Assembly (NCBI GenBank): GCA_903871865.1
Contig: CAIQIL010000258.1
Location: 1-9,120 of the forward strand
Reading direction: 5' to 3'
Source of the DNA: an uncultured Burkholderiales bacterium
GTDB taxonomy: Bacteria; Pseudomonadota; Gammaproteobacteria; Burkholderiales; Burkholderiaceae_C
DNA: 9,120 bases
In this document: positions 1 through 6,107 of the stretch, one piece after another
Numbering within the stretch: the stretch's first letter is position 1
How the letters are laid out: each line of letters begins with the position of its first letter
Made by a program: the position numbers and the translations under genes
Notes under the pieces: generated by a model
The model's database searches: none
What the model was told of the DNA's origin: nothing
Seen by the model: only the letters and a program-made list of their open reading frames with translations

Positions 1-593
1 GCCAGGGCCATCCGCGCCAGGGCTTGCTGCGCGCTCGTCCACATGGCTGGGCCGCGTTGGTAGGCCTGCACGGCCTCGACGTGGGCGCCCGCTCGCTGCC
101 ATTGCTCGGTCAACCAGGTGCGGCCGCGGGCGCCGGTGGTGTCGCCGCCACTGACGATGGTCACGCGCTGGCCGGCCCAGTCCAGCGGTGCCAGCAGGGG
201 CCAGAGGGCTTCGGAGTCGAACTGGGCGCTGTGCTCGGGTGGCGACACCATGCTGTCGGGCGTCAAACCTGCGTCGGCGCCCAAGGCCAGCACCGCCTGG
301 GCTGTGCCAGGGCCGGGCGCCGCGGCCAGGGTCTGGGCTGGCCACGTGGGCGCCGGGCTGCCATCCGGCAGGGGCTGAGGCCGCAGGCGGAAGAACCACT
401 CGGCCGCTGCCGGGCTGACGAACATCAACAGGCGCTGTTGCGCGAGGGTGTGCCACAGGCGGGCCACCGCATCAGCTTGGGGCGGACCCTCGATGGCGAT
501 GAGGGGCAGGGGCTGCGCCGCCACACCTTGTGCCGCCAGCGCCTCGGCCCAACCGCTGGCCTGGGGCTCGGGCCGGGTGACGAGGGTGAGCAT
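1..593 (-). CDS. hemD: Uroporphyrinogen-III synthase, 3' end cut by window edge
   Basis: HemD closes linear hydroxymethylbilane, with inversion of ring D, to uroporphyrinogen III, the branch point for heme, siroheme and cobalamin; it is a cytosolic enzyme. The frame opens with ATG at 593-591 and stays open to the window edge, giving 197 visible residues; the family is usually about 250-265 residues, so the C-terminal part is missing. The evidence is the HemD-type start LTLVTRPEP (residues 2-10), the FVSPAAAEWF strand-loop (about 58-67), the PPEHSAQFDSEALW segment (118-131) and VTIVSGGDTTGARGRTWL (144-161), followed by a GAHVEAVQAYQR segment, all in the expected order. HemD is poorly conserved, so the call also rests on position: it begins 24 bp after hemC on the same strand, the usual hemC-hemD order. 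A weak AAGGG lies upstream of the start. The pair is probably co-transcribed. Confidence 0.88.
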   Translation of the reverse strand, partial: MLTLVTRPEPQASGWAEALAAQGVAAQPLPLIAIEGPPQADAVARLWHTLAQQRLLMFVSPAAAEWFFRLRPQPLPDGSPAPTWPAQTLAAAPGPGTAQAVLALGADAGLTPDSMVSPPEHSAQFDSEALWPLLAPLDWAGQRVTIVSGGDTTGARGRTWLTEQWQRAGAHVEAVQAYQRGPAMWTSAQQALARMAL

Positions 594-617
594 GGTGTGC
601 TGGTGGCCCTTGGCTGT

Positions 618-1619
618 TCAGGCCGGGGCGCCAGTTGCGCTCAACCAACCTTGCGGTGCTTGGGCCTGCAGCGCAGCGGCGGCTTCGCGGCCCAGGGCTT
701 CGGCATCGGCCAGGGTCTGCACCGCGGCGCAGCGTTCGGCCGATAGCAGACCTGCTTGTTCCGGGTGGCCCAGGCGCACGCGCAGGCGCAACACGTCCTG
801 ACCGGCGTAGCTTTGCCAGTCGCCGAACGCGGCCAGGGGCATGGAGCAGCTGCCGCCCAGGGCGCGCGAGACGGCCCGCTCGGCGGCGGTGGCCAGCCAG
901 GTGGGTTGGTGGGCCAAATCGAGCAGCGCGGTCTGCAGCTCGCTCGGGGTGCCGTGAGGGGTGGCGCTTGGCAGCTGGCGGATTTCCAGGCCCAGGGCGC
1001 CCTGGCCGGCCGCCGGCAGCATGGTGTCGGTGTCGATGAACTGGCGGATGCGTTCGCCCAGGCCGAGGCGCTTGAGGCCGGCGGCGGCCAGCACGATGGC
1101 GTCGTACAAGCCTTCGTCGAGCTTGCGCAGGCGGGTGTCGAGGTTGCCGCGCAGGGGTTCGATGCGCAGGTCGGGGCGCAGGGCCCGCAACTGTGTCAGG
1201 CGGCGCAGGCTGGAGGTGCCCACCACCGCGCCTTGTGGCAGGTCTTGCAGCGAGGCGTGGCGTGGCGACACCAGTGCGTCGCGCGGGTCTTCGCGTTCCA
1301 TGACGGCGGCCAGCACGAAGCCTTCGGGCAGCTCCATCGGGACGTCCTTGAGCGAGTGCACGGCCAAGTCGGCGTGGCCGGCTTCCAGCGCGACTTCAAG
1401 TTCCTTGACGAACAGGCCCTTGCCACCGACTTTCGAGAGCGCGCGGTCGAGGATCTGGTCACCCTGCGTCGTCATGCCGAGCAGGTCCACACTGCGGCCA
1501 AAGCGCTGCTGGAGCAGGTCGCGCACATGCTCGGCCTGCCACAGGGCGAGGCGGCTTTCGCGGGTGGCGATGACCCAGGGGCGGGTGGTGGAGGGAGTCA
1601 GGGACGTGTCGGCAGTCAT
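618..1619 (-). CDS. hemC: Hydroxymethylbilane synthase (porphobilinogen deaminase)
   Basis: This enzyme condenses four porphobilinogen molecules into hydroxymethylbilane in tetrapyrrole synthesis, in the cytosol. The 333-residue product is close to the family's usual 300-320, with a short extra N-terminal tail (about 14 residues) and some extra length near residues 217-232. Family landmarks seen: [17 protein letters not shown] (16-32), the [13 protein letters not shown] loop (63-75), HSLKDVP (88-94) whose Asp92 corresponds to the catalytic aspartate, VGTSSLRR (133-140), [12 protein letters not shown] (156-167), AAAGLKRLG (178-186), [12 protein letters not shown] (201-212) and the [11 protein letters not shown] motif with Cys258, the residue that carries the dipyrromethane cofactor. 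The enzyme therefore looks complete. The ATG at 1619 is the only good start, although no clear Shine-Dalgarno sequence precedes it. It follows the PilZ gene after a 47-bp gap and is followed by hemD. Confidence 0.97.
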   Translation of the reverse strand: MTADTSLTPSTTRPWVIATRESRLALWQAEHVRDLLQQRFGRSVDLLGMTTQGDQILDRALSKVGGKGLFVKELEVALEAGHADLAVHSLKDVPMELPEGFVLAAVMEREDPRDALVSPRHASLQDLPQGAVVGTSSLRRLTQLRALRPDLRIEPLRGNLDTRLRKLDEGLYDAIVLAAAGLKRLGLGERIRQFIDTDTMLPAAGQGALGLEIRQLPSATPHGTPSELQTALLDLAHQPTWLATAAERAVSRALGGSCSMPLAAFGDWQSYAGQDVLRLRVRLGHPEQAGLLSAERCAAVQTLADAEALGREAAAALQAQAPQGWLSATGAPA

Positions 1620-1633
1620 GTGCCGATGCTAAC

Positions 1634-1650
1634 AGCCGCGCTGTGCGGCC
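1634..1650 (-). other. Short GC hairpin between the PilZ gene and hemC
   Basis: On the minus strand GCCGC and GCGGC (1649-1645 and 1639-1635) pair around a 5-nt loop, and a G-T pair can extend the stem to six. It fills much of the 47-bp gap between the ycgR-type gene and hemC. No T-tract follows, so it is not a convincing intrinsic terminator. It could weaken readthrough from the flagellar genes into hemC, or be chance in GC-rich DNA. Confidence 0.3.
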
Positions 1651-1666
1651 GGAGCCCGACAACCCC

Positions 1667-2395
1667 TCAGCCCGTCAGTGCGCTGCGGCGCTTCTGCGTC
1701 TGGTGGATGTAGTGCTGCAGGCTGCGGTCGTGGCCTTGCAGCTGGGTCAGCTCGCAGCCGAGTCGGACGCCGCGGGTGTCGGGGTGGATGGGCGTGATGT
1801 GGTGGATGACCAGACCCACGTCCAGCACCGTGTCGGCGTCCAGGCGGATGGTGCATTGCCCGATGCGCACGCCAGAGGGGATCGCCGGCACGTTGTCCGG
1901 CAGGAACAGGGCCACGCCGCTGAGGCTGACGTCCAGCACGCGCAGCGACAGGCGCATGTCATGCATGGCGGGGTGGCGGAACTCGGCGACCGGGCCGTGG
2001 GACGACAGCGGCTGCACGCGGAAGGCCGAGCGCCGCTGGAAGCGAAAAGCCAGCTGCGGCAGGCGCGCGTTGAGGGCTTCGTTGGGGCCGCGCACATGCA
2101 CCAGGCCGTCGATGTCGAACTGGACCTTGATGCGGTCGAGGAAGACCACGGCGACGACCTCGTCCGATGTGAGCACCGCCTGCATGGCGTCGTCGCTGCC
2201 ATCGGCACCGAAAGAGATCACGCCGAGCCGGGTGTCGATGCCGCACAGCAGGGTCGTGTAACTGGCCCCCTCGGCGTTCGAGAGCGTGACCAGCGCGCGC
2301 TGCGACTGGACCTGCTCCAGCAGCGCCAGGATGTCGACGCTGGAGGTGATGCGGTAGTCGTCCAGCGATTCCTGGACAGCGCGTGAAGTGGGCAT
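1667..2395 (-). CDS. ycgR: YcgR-type flagellar brake protein with PilZ domain
   Basis: The YcgR family binds cyclic di-GMP through a C-terminal PilZ domain and slows or biases the flagellar motor when c-di-GMP is high; it acts at the cytoplasmic face of the motor. The 242-residue product has the two-part layout of YcgR: an N-terminal domain (about 15-115; DILALLEQVQ, then a beta-rich stretch with VVAVVFLDRIKVQFDIDG) and a PilZ domain (about 118-238). Both c-di-GMP motifs are intact: R-x-x-x-R at Arg122-Arg126 and D-x-S-x-x-G at Asp155-Gly160. The end (LGCELTQLQ, then LQHYIHQTQKRR) is typical of PilZ domains. It starts 24 bp after fliT and probably belongs to the same transcript, which fits a motility role. 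Which motor protein it touches cannot be read from sequence. The upstream Shine-Dalgarno is weak. A generic PilZ receptor is the main alternative. Confidence 0.87.
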   Translation of the reverse strand: MPTSRAVQESLDDYRITSSVDILALLEQVQSQRALVTLSNAEGASYTTLLCGIDTRLGVISFGADGSDDAMQAVLTSDEVVAVVFLDRIKVQFDIDGLVHVRGPNEALNARLPQLAFRFQRRSAFRVQPLSSHGPVAEFRHPAMHDMRLSLRVLDVSLSGVALFLPDNVPAIPSGVRIGQCTIRLDADTVLDVGLVIHHITPIHPDTRGVRLGCELTQLQGHDRSLQHYIHQTQKRRSALTG

Positions 2396-2419
2396 GGGAT
2401 GGCGGGGTGTCGACCCGCG

Positions 2420-2758
2420 TCAGTGCATTTGGCCGGGCTCGCCCACCATGTGGCCAAGCTCGCTGAGCCAGGGCTCTGCCAGGTTGCGGATCTCGGCGTC
2501 GTTGACCAGGATGCGCTGCATGATGCGCGACTTCAGTGCCAGCTCGGACGGGCCCATCGGGTGCTCGGTGGCGGCATGCTTGAGGCGCGCGATCAGCACG
2601 GCACAGGCGCCTTCGAGCTTGACCACACGGTCCCAGTCGCCTGAGCGCGCAGCGCTCAGCATGTCCAGGCTCGCGTGCTCGATGGCCTCGTAGTAGCTCA
2701 GCAGGTTGCCTGCGAGCACCTCTTCGTCAGGTGCGGTGATCAGTTCCGGGGCGTTCAT
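2420..2758 (-). CDS. fliT: Flagellar export chaperone FliT
   Basis: FliT is the small cytosolic chaperone of the cap protein FliD; in enteric bacteria it also binds FlhDC and the export ATPase complex. The product has 112 residues, in the usual range (about 100-120), and appears almost wholly helical: SYYEAIEHASLDMLSAARSG (21-40) and DWDRVVKLEGACAVLIARLK (41-60), then a third helix (about 70-90) and a C-terminal helix (about 91-106). Identification rests on this helical pattern plus position immediately after fliS, because FliT sequences diverge strongly. The ATG at 2758 overlaps the fliS stop as ATGA, so translation is probably coupled. The same frame stays open upstream to 3325, but that part lies antiparallel within fliS in another frame and is not used. 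It should be transcribed with fliS from the FliA promoter at 3255-3281. Confidence 0.82.
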   Translation of the reverse strand: MNAPELITAPDEEVLAGNLLSYYEAIEHASLDMLSAARSGDWDRVVKLEGACAVLIARLKHAATEHPMGPSELALKSRIMQRILVNDAEIRNLAEPWLSELGHMVGEPGQMH

Positions 2759-3219
2759 GCGTGCACCTCCATGCCACCACGAACCACGTCGGCCTGGGTG
2801 GGCTTGATGTTCTGCCAAGCGTCGCGGATGGGCTGCATCAGGTTCTGGCACTCGTCGAGAATGGTCTCGTCGTTGCGCAGGTTGGCCTGGGTCAGGCGCA
2901 GGCAGACGTAGCTGTACAGGCCATGGAGGTTCTGTGCCAGCTCGCCACCGGCTTGCAGGTCCAGGCTGGCCTTGAGGCCCTCGTCCACGATGCGCAGGGC
3001 GCGCGTCAAGGCCTGTGCCTTGGCTTCGACCTCGCCCTTGCGCATGGCGCCGCGGCCATCCGTGAGGGCTTCGAAAAAGCCGTCGAGCAGCAGTTTCACA
3101 AGCTGGTGGGGGGAGGCGCCGCTGATGCTGGTTTCCACACCCACCTGGCGGTAGAGGTTGGACTGCGTGCGGTCGCCTGTGGGCAGGGGGCGGGAGAAGG
3201 GGCTGGCAGGTGCGTACAT
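2755..3219 (-). CDS. fliS: Flagellin export chaperone FliS
   Basis: FliS binds the disordered C-terminal D0 helix of newly made flagellin, prevents premature polymerisation in the cytosol and guides it to the FlhA export gate. The 154-residue product carries the family core: NLYRQVGVETSISGASPHQL (21-40), LVKLLLDGFFEAL (40-52) and GAMRKGEVEAKAQAL (57-71). It continues with a helix containing IVDEGLKASLDL (77-88) and the GGELAQNLHGLYSYVCLRL stretch (91-109). The start is placed at the ATG at 3219. The frame can be opened at a GTG at 3294, but a FliA promoter sits at 3255-3281 inside that extension and its predicted start point (near 3248) would exclude it; the extension also has no family likeness. 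The Shine-Dalgarno sequence is weak. The gene overlaps fliT by 4 nt (ATGA). Confidence 0.95.
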   Translation of the reverse strand: MYAPASPFSRPLPTGDRTQSNLYRQVGVETSISGASPHQLVKLLLDGFFEALTDGRGAMRKGEVEAKAQALTRALRIVDEGLKASLDLQAGGELAQNLHGLYSYVCLRLTQANLRNDETILDECQNLMQPIRDAWQNIKPTQADVVRGGMEVHA

Positions 3220-3254
3220 CTTCAAGCTCTGCAAGGTGATCAGTGTTGAATGTG

Positions 3255-3281
3255 TTATCGACTTGCGGCGGGAAAGCTTGA
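3255..3281 (-). promoter_or_regulatory. Sigma-28 (FliA) promoter for fliS-fliT
   Basis: Reading the minus strand, TCAAGCTT (3281-3274), an 11-bp spacer and GTCGATAA (3262-3255) match the flagellar sigma-28 consensus TAAAGTTT-N11-GCCGATAA at 6 of 8 and 7 of 8 positions with the exact spacer. The start point should lie near 3248, leaving a leader of about 30 nt before the fliS ATG. Placement in the fliD-fliS gap supports a separate late-class fliS-fliT(-ycgR) transcript. Confidence 0.82.
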
Positions 3282-3329
3282 AGGCCGCGACCACGGAAGA
3301 AGCCCCAATCAGGCCCCTTGTTCAAGCGC

Positions 3330-4772
3330 TCACTTGTTGAGCGCGGCCAGCTGCGCCGTCACGTAGGTGGACAGGCCGCTGAGCTTGGCCATGCTGGTGT
3401 CCAGCGCGGTGTATTGCGCACGCAAGCGGGTCTCGACCTTGGCGGCGTGGTCGTTGATGCTGGTGATTTTGTTGTTGTTGCGCGTGATGGTGCTGTTGAG
3501 CCCGCCGGTGCTGTTGGCGATGGCGCCCGACGTGGTGTCCAGGATCTGCTTGGTCAGGTTCTTCACACGCGTGCCGATGCCATTGAGCGACGAGTCGGTG
3601 TCGCTGCTGCCAGCAAAGAATTTTTGCAATTCGCCCAGCTTGCCCATGGCGTCGTTGAACTTGGTCGATTTGGTCGACAGCGTGCCGTCCTTGTTGATGT
3701 CGATGCCGATGTCCGACAGGCGGCTGAAGGCGCTGGAGGCGCTGGTGTTCGAGCTGATCAGGCTGCGCATTTGCGACAGCAGGCCGCGCGCGGTGGCATT
3801 GCCTTGCAACGGCCCTGCCGTCTTGGAGGCATCGTCGTACAGGGTCTGCACACGGATGGTGCTGACCACGCTGTTGTACGCGCTGACGAAGTCGCTCACG
3901 CCCTTGCTGATGCTGGCGGTGTCCAGATCGACGTTGACGGTGGCTGGGGTCGCCGTGGTCTTGTTGAGCTTGAGCGTCACACCGTCGAGCACATTGCTCA
4001 GGGTGTTCGAGGCCGAGGACACGTTCAGGCCGTTGATGGTGGCCTGCGCGTTTTGAGCCGTCTGTGTGCGCGACATGGCGCTGGTGGCCCCCGTGGCAGC
4101 GCTGTAGGCGAGCGCGGACAGACCGGGTGCCGTCGCCGATTCGGTGACCGACACGCGGAAAGCATTTTCCTCGCCGTTCTGCCCGCGCATGACCAGGCGT
4201 GCGCCGGAGGCATCGGTCACGATCGTCGCGCTCACGCCAGCATTCGCTGTGTTGATGCGGTCGCGGATTTTTTCCAGGGTGTTGTCACCAGGGCCGATGT
4301 TGATGTCCACGGCCGTGGCAGCGGCCTTGGCCGCACAGGTCACGGCGGGGGGTGTCGTGCTGCTGTCGGTGGTGTACTTGCCGAGCTCGATGCGCAAGGT
4401 GCCCTCACCGACAGGGCTGGTGCTCGCCGTGAATGCCGAACTGGCCACCGACTGTGCAGCGGCGAGTTGCGTCACGTTGACGGCGTAGCTGCCGGCTGCC
4501 GCGTTGCTGCCCGTGGTCACGCTCACCGACGCGTCGTCGCTGGACTTCGCGGTGGTCGCGTTCCAGAAACTGCTGTCCATCAGCTTGGACGATGCGTCCT
4601 GCAGCGCCGAGAAATTGCTCTGGATCTTGCCCCAGGTCGAAACCTGGGTTTGAAGCTTGGTGTTCTTGGTGGTCAGCGCGTCTGCGGGCTGCTTTTCGAT
4701 CGCCACCAGCTTGGTGACGATGGTTTCAGCGTCCAGACCGCTGCCGACGCCGAGTGAGCTCAACGAGGCCAT
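3330..4772 (-). CDS. fliD: Flagellar filament cap protein FliD (HAP2)
   Basis: FliD forms the oligomeric cap at the filament tip, outside the cell, and folds incoming flagellin into the growing filament. The 480-residue product is of normal length. The N-terminal FliD domain (about 1-105) opens with SSLGVGSGLDAETIVTKL (5-22). A flagellin-IN-like segment includes ATAVDINIGPGDNTLEKIRD (152-171) and GVSATIVTDASGARLVMRG (179-197). The C-terminal FliD domain (about 245-475) includes ATINGLNV, VLDGVTLKLN, VSDFVSAYNSVVSTI, LSDIGIDINKDGTLS and a final coiled helix ending LSGLSTYVTAQLAALNK. The ATG at 4772 has a strong GAGAGGA Shine-Dalgarno (4786-4780) 7 nt upstream. The gene has its own FliA promoter and a leader hairpin. 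Cys146 in the central part is unusual for this protein class. FliT is its expected chaperone. Confidence 0.97.
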   Translation of the reverse strand: MASLSSLGVGSGLDAETIVTKLVAIEKQPADALTTKNTKLQTQVSTWGKIQSNFSALQDASSKLMDSSFWNATTAKSSDDASVSVTTGSNAAAGSYAVNVTQLAAAQSVASSAFTASTSPVGEGTLRIELGKYTTDSSTTPPAVTCAAKAAATAVDINIGPGDNTLEKIRDRINTANAGVSATIVTDASGARLVMRGQNGEENAFRVSVTESATAPGLSALAYSAATGATSAMSRTQTAQNAQATINGLNVSSASNTLSNVLDGVTLKLNKTTATPATVNVDLDTASISKGVSDFVSAYNSVVSTIRVQTLYDDASKTAGPLQGNATARGLLSQMRSLISSNTSASSAFSRLSDIGIDINKDGTLSTKSTKFNDAMGKLGELQKFFAGSSDTDSSLNGIGTRVKNLTKQILDTTSGAIANSTGGLNSTITRNNNKITSINDHAAKVETRLRAQYTALDTSMAKLSGLSTYVTAQLAALNK

Positions 4773-4798
4773 GGTGTGTTCCTCTCAAATGCAGTAGC

Positions 4799-4828
4799 GC
4801 CCGGGAAGCCGCTTTTGGCCACCCGGAC
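4799..4828 (-). promoter_or_regulatory. Stem-loop at the 5' end of the fliD leader
   Basis: On the minus strand GTCCGGG (4828-4822) pairs with CCCGGGC (4805-4799) over seven pairs including one G-T. After a T-T mismatch, GGCC (4820-4817) pairs with GGCT (4810-4807) around the loop AAAAGC. The FliA promoter at 4836-4862 predicts transcription to start near 4829, so the hairpin would be the first structure of the mRNA, ending 26 nt before the ATG. A role in mRNA stability or control is inferred. The CCGG-type core arms end 28 nt before the ATG, as in both flagellin leaders. Confidence 0.6.
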
Positions 4829-4835
4829 GCCGTGC

Positions 4836-4862
4836 TCATCGACTTCCGCCGGGGAAACTTGA
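4836..4862 (-). promoter_or_regulatory. Sigma-28 (FliA) promoter for fliD
   Basis: Reading the minus strand, TCAAGTTT (4862-4855), an 11-bp spacer and GTCGATGA (4843-4836) match the sigma-28 consensus TAAAGTTT-N11-GCCGATAA at 7 of 8 and 6 of 8 positions with the exact spacer. The site lies in the 126-bp gap between fliC copy 1 and fliD and closely resembles the fliS promoter. Transcription should start near 4829. Confidence 0.82.
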
Positions 4863-4898
4863 TCCGGTCAGCCCCGTGGCCGTGAATTTCTGGCGATA

Positions 4899-5846
4899 TC
4901 AGCCCTTCAAGAGGCTGAGCACCTGCTGCGGCAACTGGTTGGCCTGGGCCACCATGGCGGTGCCGGCTTGCTGCAGGATCTGCGAGCGCGACAGGTTGGC
5001 GGTTTCTGCAGCGAAGTCGGCGTCCATGATCCGGCCACGGGCGGCAGCCTGGTTTTCCACGCTCACCTGCAGGTTCGAGATCACGGCCTCGAAGCGGTTC
5101 TGCGTGGCACCGAAGCTGGCGCGCTTGTCGTTGATGGCGTCCAGCGTCATGTCGATCACGTTGATGGCGTCGTCCACCTGGGTGGCGCTGGCCGCAGTGC
5201 CGGTTGCGGCACCCGAAATGTTGCCCCCGATGGCCAGACCGTTGGTGCCATCCCAGTTGGAGGTGACGGTGGAAATGAGGTCCTGCACGGCCGTGGCCGA
5301 GGTCGAGGCAATCGCCGAGGCGGCCGAGGTGGCGGTGCCGCCGCCGAGCAGGGCGCCTGTCACGTCGATGCGGTCGGTCGATGCGGTGCCGGCGCCCACC
5401 TGGAAGGACAGGGTGGTGGCTGCGCCCGAGGCGAACAGGGCCTGGTTGTTGAACTTGGTGCCCTGCACGGTGCGGTCGATTTCGGCCTGCAGCTGCTTGA
5501 ATTCCTTTTCCAGGTTGTCGCGGTCGCCGGCACTGTTGGTGGCGTTGCGCGACTGGACGGCCAGTTCACGCATGCGCTGCAGGTTGTCGGCGATCTTGCC
5601 CAGTGCACCTTCCGCGGTTTGCGCCAGCGAGATGCCGTCGTTCGCGTTGCGGATGGCGACATTCATGCCGCGCACCTGGGTGTTCATCCGCTCGGCGATG
5701 GCCAGGCCGGCCGCGTCGTCCTTGGCAGAGTTGACGCGCATGCCAGAAGACAGGCGTTGCATCGACACGGCCAGCGAGTTCTGCGACATGTTGAGGTTTC
5801 GCTGAGCATTCATCGAAACCACGTTGGTGTTGATCGTTTGGGGCAT
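4899..5846 (-). CDS. fliC: Flagellin, copy 1
   Basis: This is a structural subunit of the flagellar filament, exported unfolded through the flagellar type III apparatus. The 315-residue product is a short flagellin. It has the N-terminal D0/D1 part (about 1-140, with MNAQRNL at 12-18, MQRLSSG at 29-35 and NSAKDDAAGLAIAERM at 39-54) and the C-terminal D1/D0 part (about 224-315, with AAARGRIMDADFAAETANLS and a LPQQVLSLL end). QRMRELAV (90-97) corresponds to the D1 segment seen by TLR5 in Salmonella flagellin (QRVRELAV). Between the two parts lie only about 80 residues rich in Ala, Gly, Ser and Thr, so there is no room for large D2/D3 domains; these residues are plausible O-glycosylation sites. 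There is no cysteine. The AGGAG Shine-Dalgarno (5857-5853) lies 6 nt before the ATG. No clear FliA promoter or downstream terminator was found. It differs from copy 2 at about 50 positions. Confidence 0.97.
   Translation of the reverse strand: MPQTINTNVVSMNAQRNLNMSQNSLAVSMQRLSSGMRVNSAKDDAAGLAIAERMNTQVRGMNVAIRNANDGISLAQTAEGALGKIADNLQRMRELAVQSRNATNSAGDRDNLEKEFKQLQAEIDRTVQGTKFNNQALFASGAATTLSFQVGAGTASTDRIDVTGALLGGGTATSAASAIASTSATAVQDLISTVTSNWDGTNGLAIGGNISGAATGTAASATQVDDAINVIDMTLDAINDKRASFGATQNRFEAVISNLQVSVENQAAARGRIMDADFAAETANLSRSQILQQAGTAMVAQANQLPQQVLSLLKG
5470..5507. repeat. 38-bp identical direct repeat inside flagellin copy 1
   Basis: This stretch is identical to 6676-6713 in flagellin copy 2 and is the longest shared block noticed by eye. 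The two lie 1,206 bp apart in the same orientation, as expected of a tandem gene duplication. Such repeats are substrates for recombination that would fuse the two genes into one hybrid, or for gene conversion. Confidence 0.85.
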
Positions 5847-5874
5847 GGTGCACTCCTAAAGAATCGAGAGACTC

Positions 5875-5890
5875 CCGGCTCGCATGCCGG
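5875..5890 (-). promoter_or_regulatory. Leader hairpin of flagellin copy 1
   Basis: On the minus strand CCGGC (5890-5886), loop ATGCGA and GCCGG (5879-5875) form a perfect 5-bp stem. The 3' arm ends 28 nt before the ATG. Size (16 nt), arm sequence and distance match the hairpin before flagellin copy 2. No T-tract follows, so it is not a terminator. A role as an mRNA leader element is inferred. Confidence 0.5.
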
Positions 5891-5975
5891 CCGGCTTCAA
5901 ACTGAAAAAGCTGGCCAAGGGATTTGCGAAAAACCTTCGACCTGTGGGTTGAATATTCGGCCCATTCGCCCTCAC

Positions 5976-6003
5976 GCAAAAACGGGATGTGCAGCGTTTT
6001 TGC
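5976..6003. repeat. Perfect 9-bp inverted repeat upstream of flagellin copy 1
   Basis: GCAAAAACG (5976-5984) and CGTTTTTGC (5995-6003) are exact inverted copies separated by 10 bp. The site lies between the terminator of flagellin copy 2 and the start of copy 1, about 130-157 bp upstream of that start. The arm centres are 19 bp apart, about two helix turns, as in operators bound by dimeric regulators. It could also form a stem with a 10-nt loop. No regulator can be named from sequence. Confidence 0.6.
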
Positions 6004-6033
6004 CCTTCAGTTCTTGACTTACGTCGCCCCATG

Positions 6034-6058
6034 AAAAAAGCCGCCCCGAAAGGCGGCC
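6034..6058 (-). terminator. Rho-independent terminator of flagellin copy 2
   Basis: On the minus strand GCCGCC (6057-6052), loop TTTCGG and GGCGGC (6045-6040) form a perfect 6-bp GC stem followed directly by six T residues (6039-6034). It lies about 50 nt after the stop of flagellin copy 2. It should separate copy 2 from copy 1, so copy 1 needs its own promoter. Confidence 0.9.
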
Positions 6059-6107
6059 TTGGCGTCGGAGCGCCACGCGTTGGTGGCGTCCTGAGGGGTG
6101 TGCGTGA

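Noticed and set aside
756..1712. Long plus-strand open frame antisense to hemC
   Set aside because: It is a shadow of hemC caused by high GC; the hemC frame has full family conservation while this one has no recognisable motif.
3220..3294. GTG start at 3294 adding 25 residues to FliS
   Set aside because: A well-matched FliA promoter lies within this stretch, and the added residues do not resemble any part of FliS.
2759..3325. A 189-residue N-terminal extension of the FliT frame
   Set aside because: It overlaps fliS in another frame, shows an Arg/Pro/Gly/His-rich composition typical of shadow frames, and fliT starts naturally at the ATGA overlap.
3295..3332. Terminator after fliD
   Set aside because: Only a 4-5 bp stem overlapping the stop codon and an imperfect GGCC pairing could be drawn, with no T-tract.
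3318..4757. 479-residue plus-strand open frame antisense to fliD
   Set aside because: Arg/Gly/His/Ala-rich shadow of fliD with no ribosome binding site or family likeness.
4863..4898. Terminator after flagellin copy 1
   Set aside because: No GC stem with a T-tract was found; readthrough into fliD remains possible.
5847..6033. Sigma-54 (GG-N10-GC) promoter upstream of flagellin copy 1
   Set aside because: The candidate TTGGCCAGCTTTTTCAG does not place GC ten bases after GG, and no other site fits.
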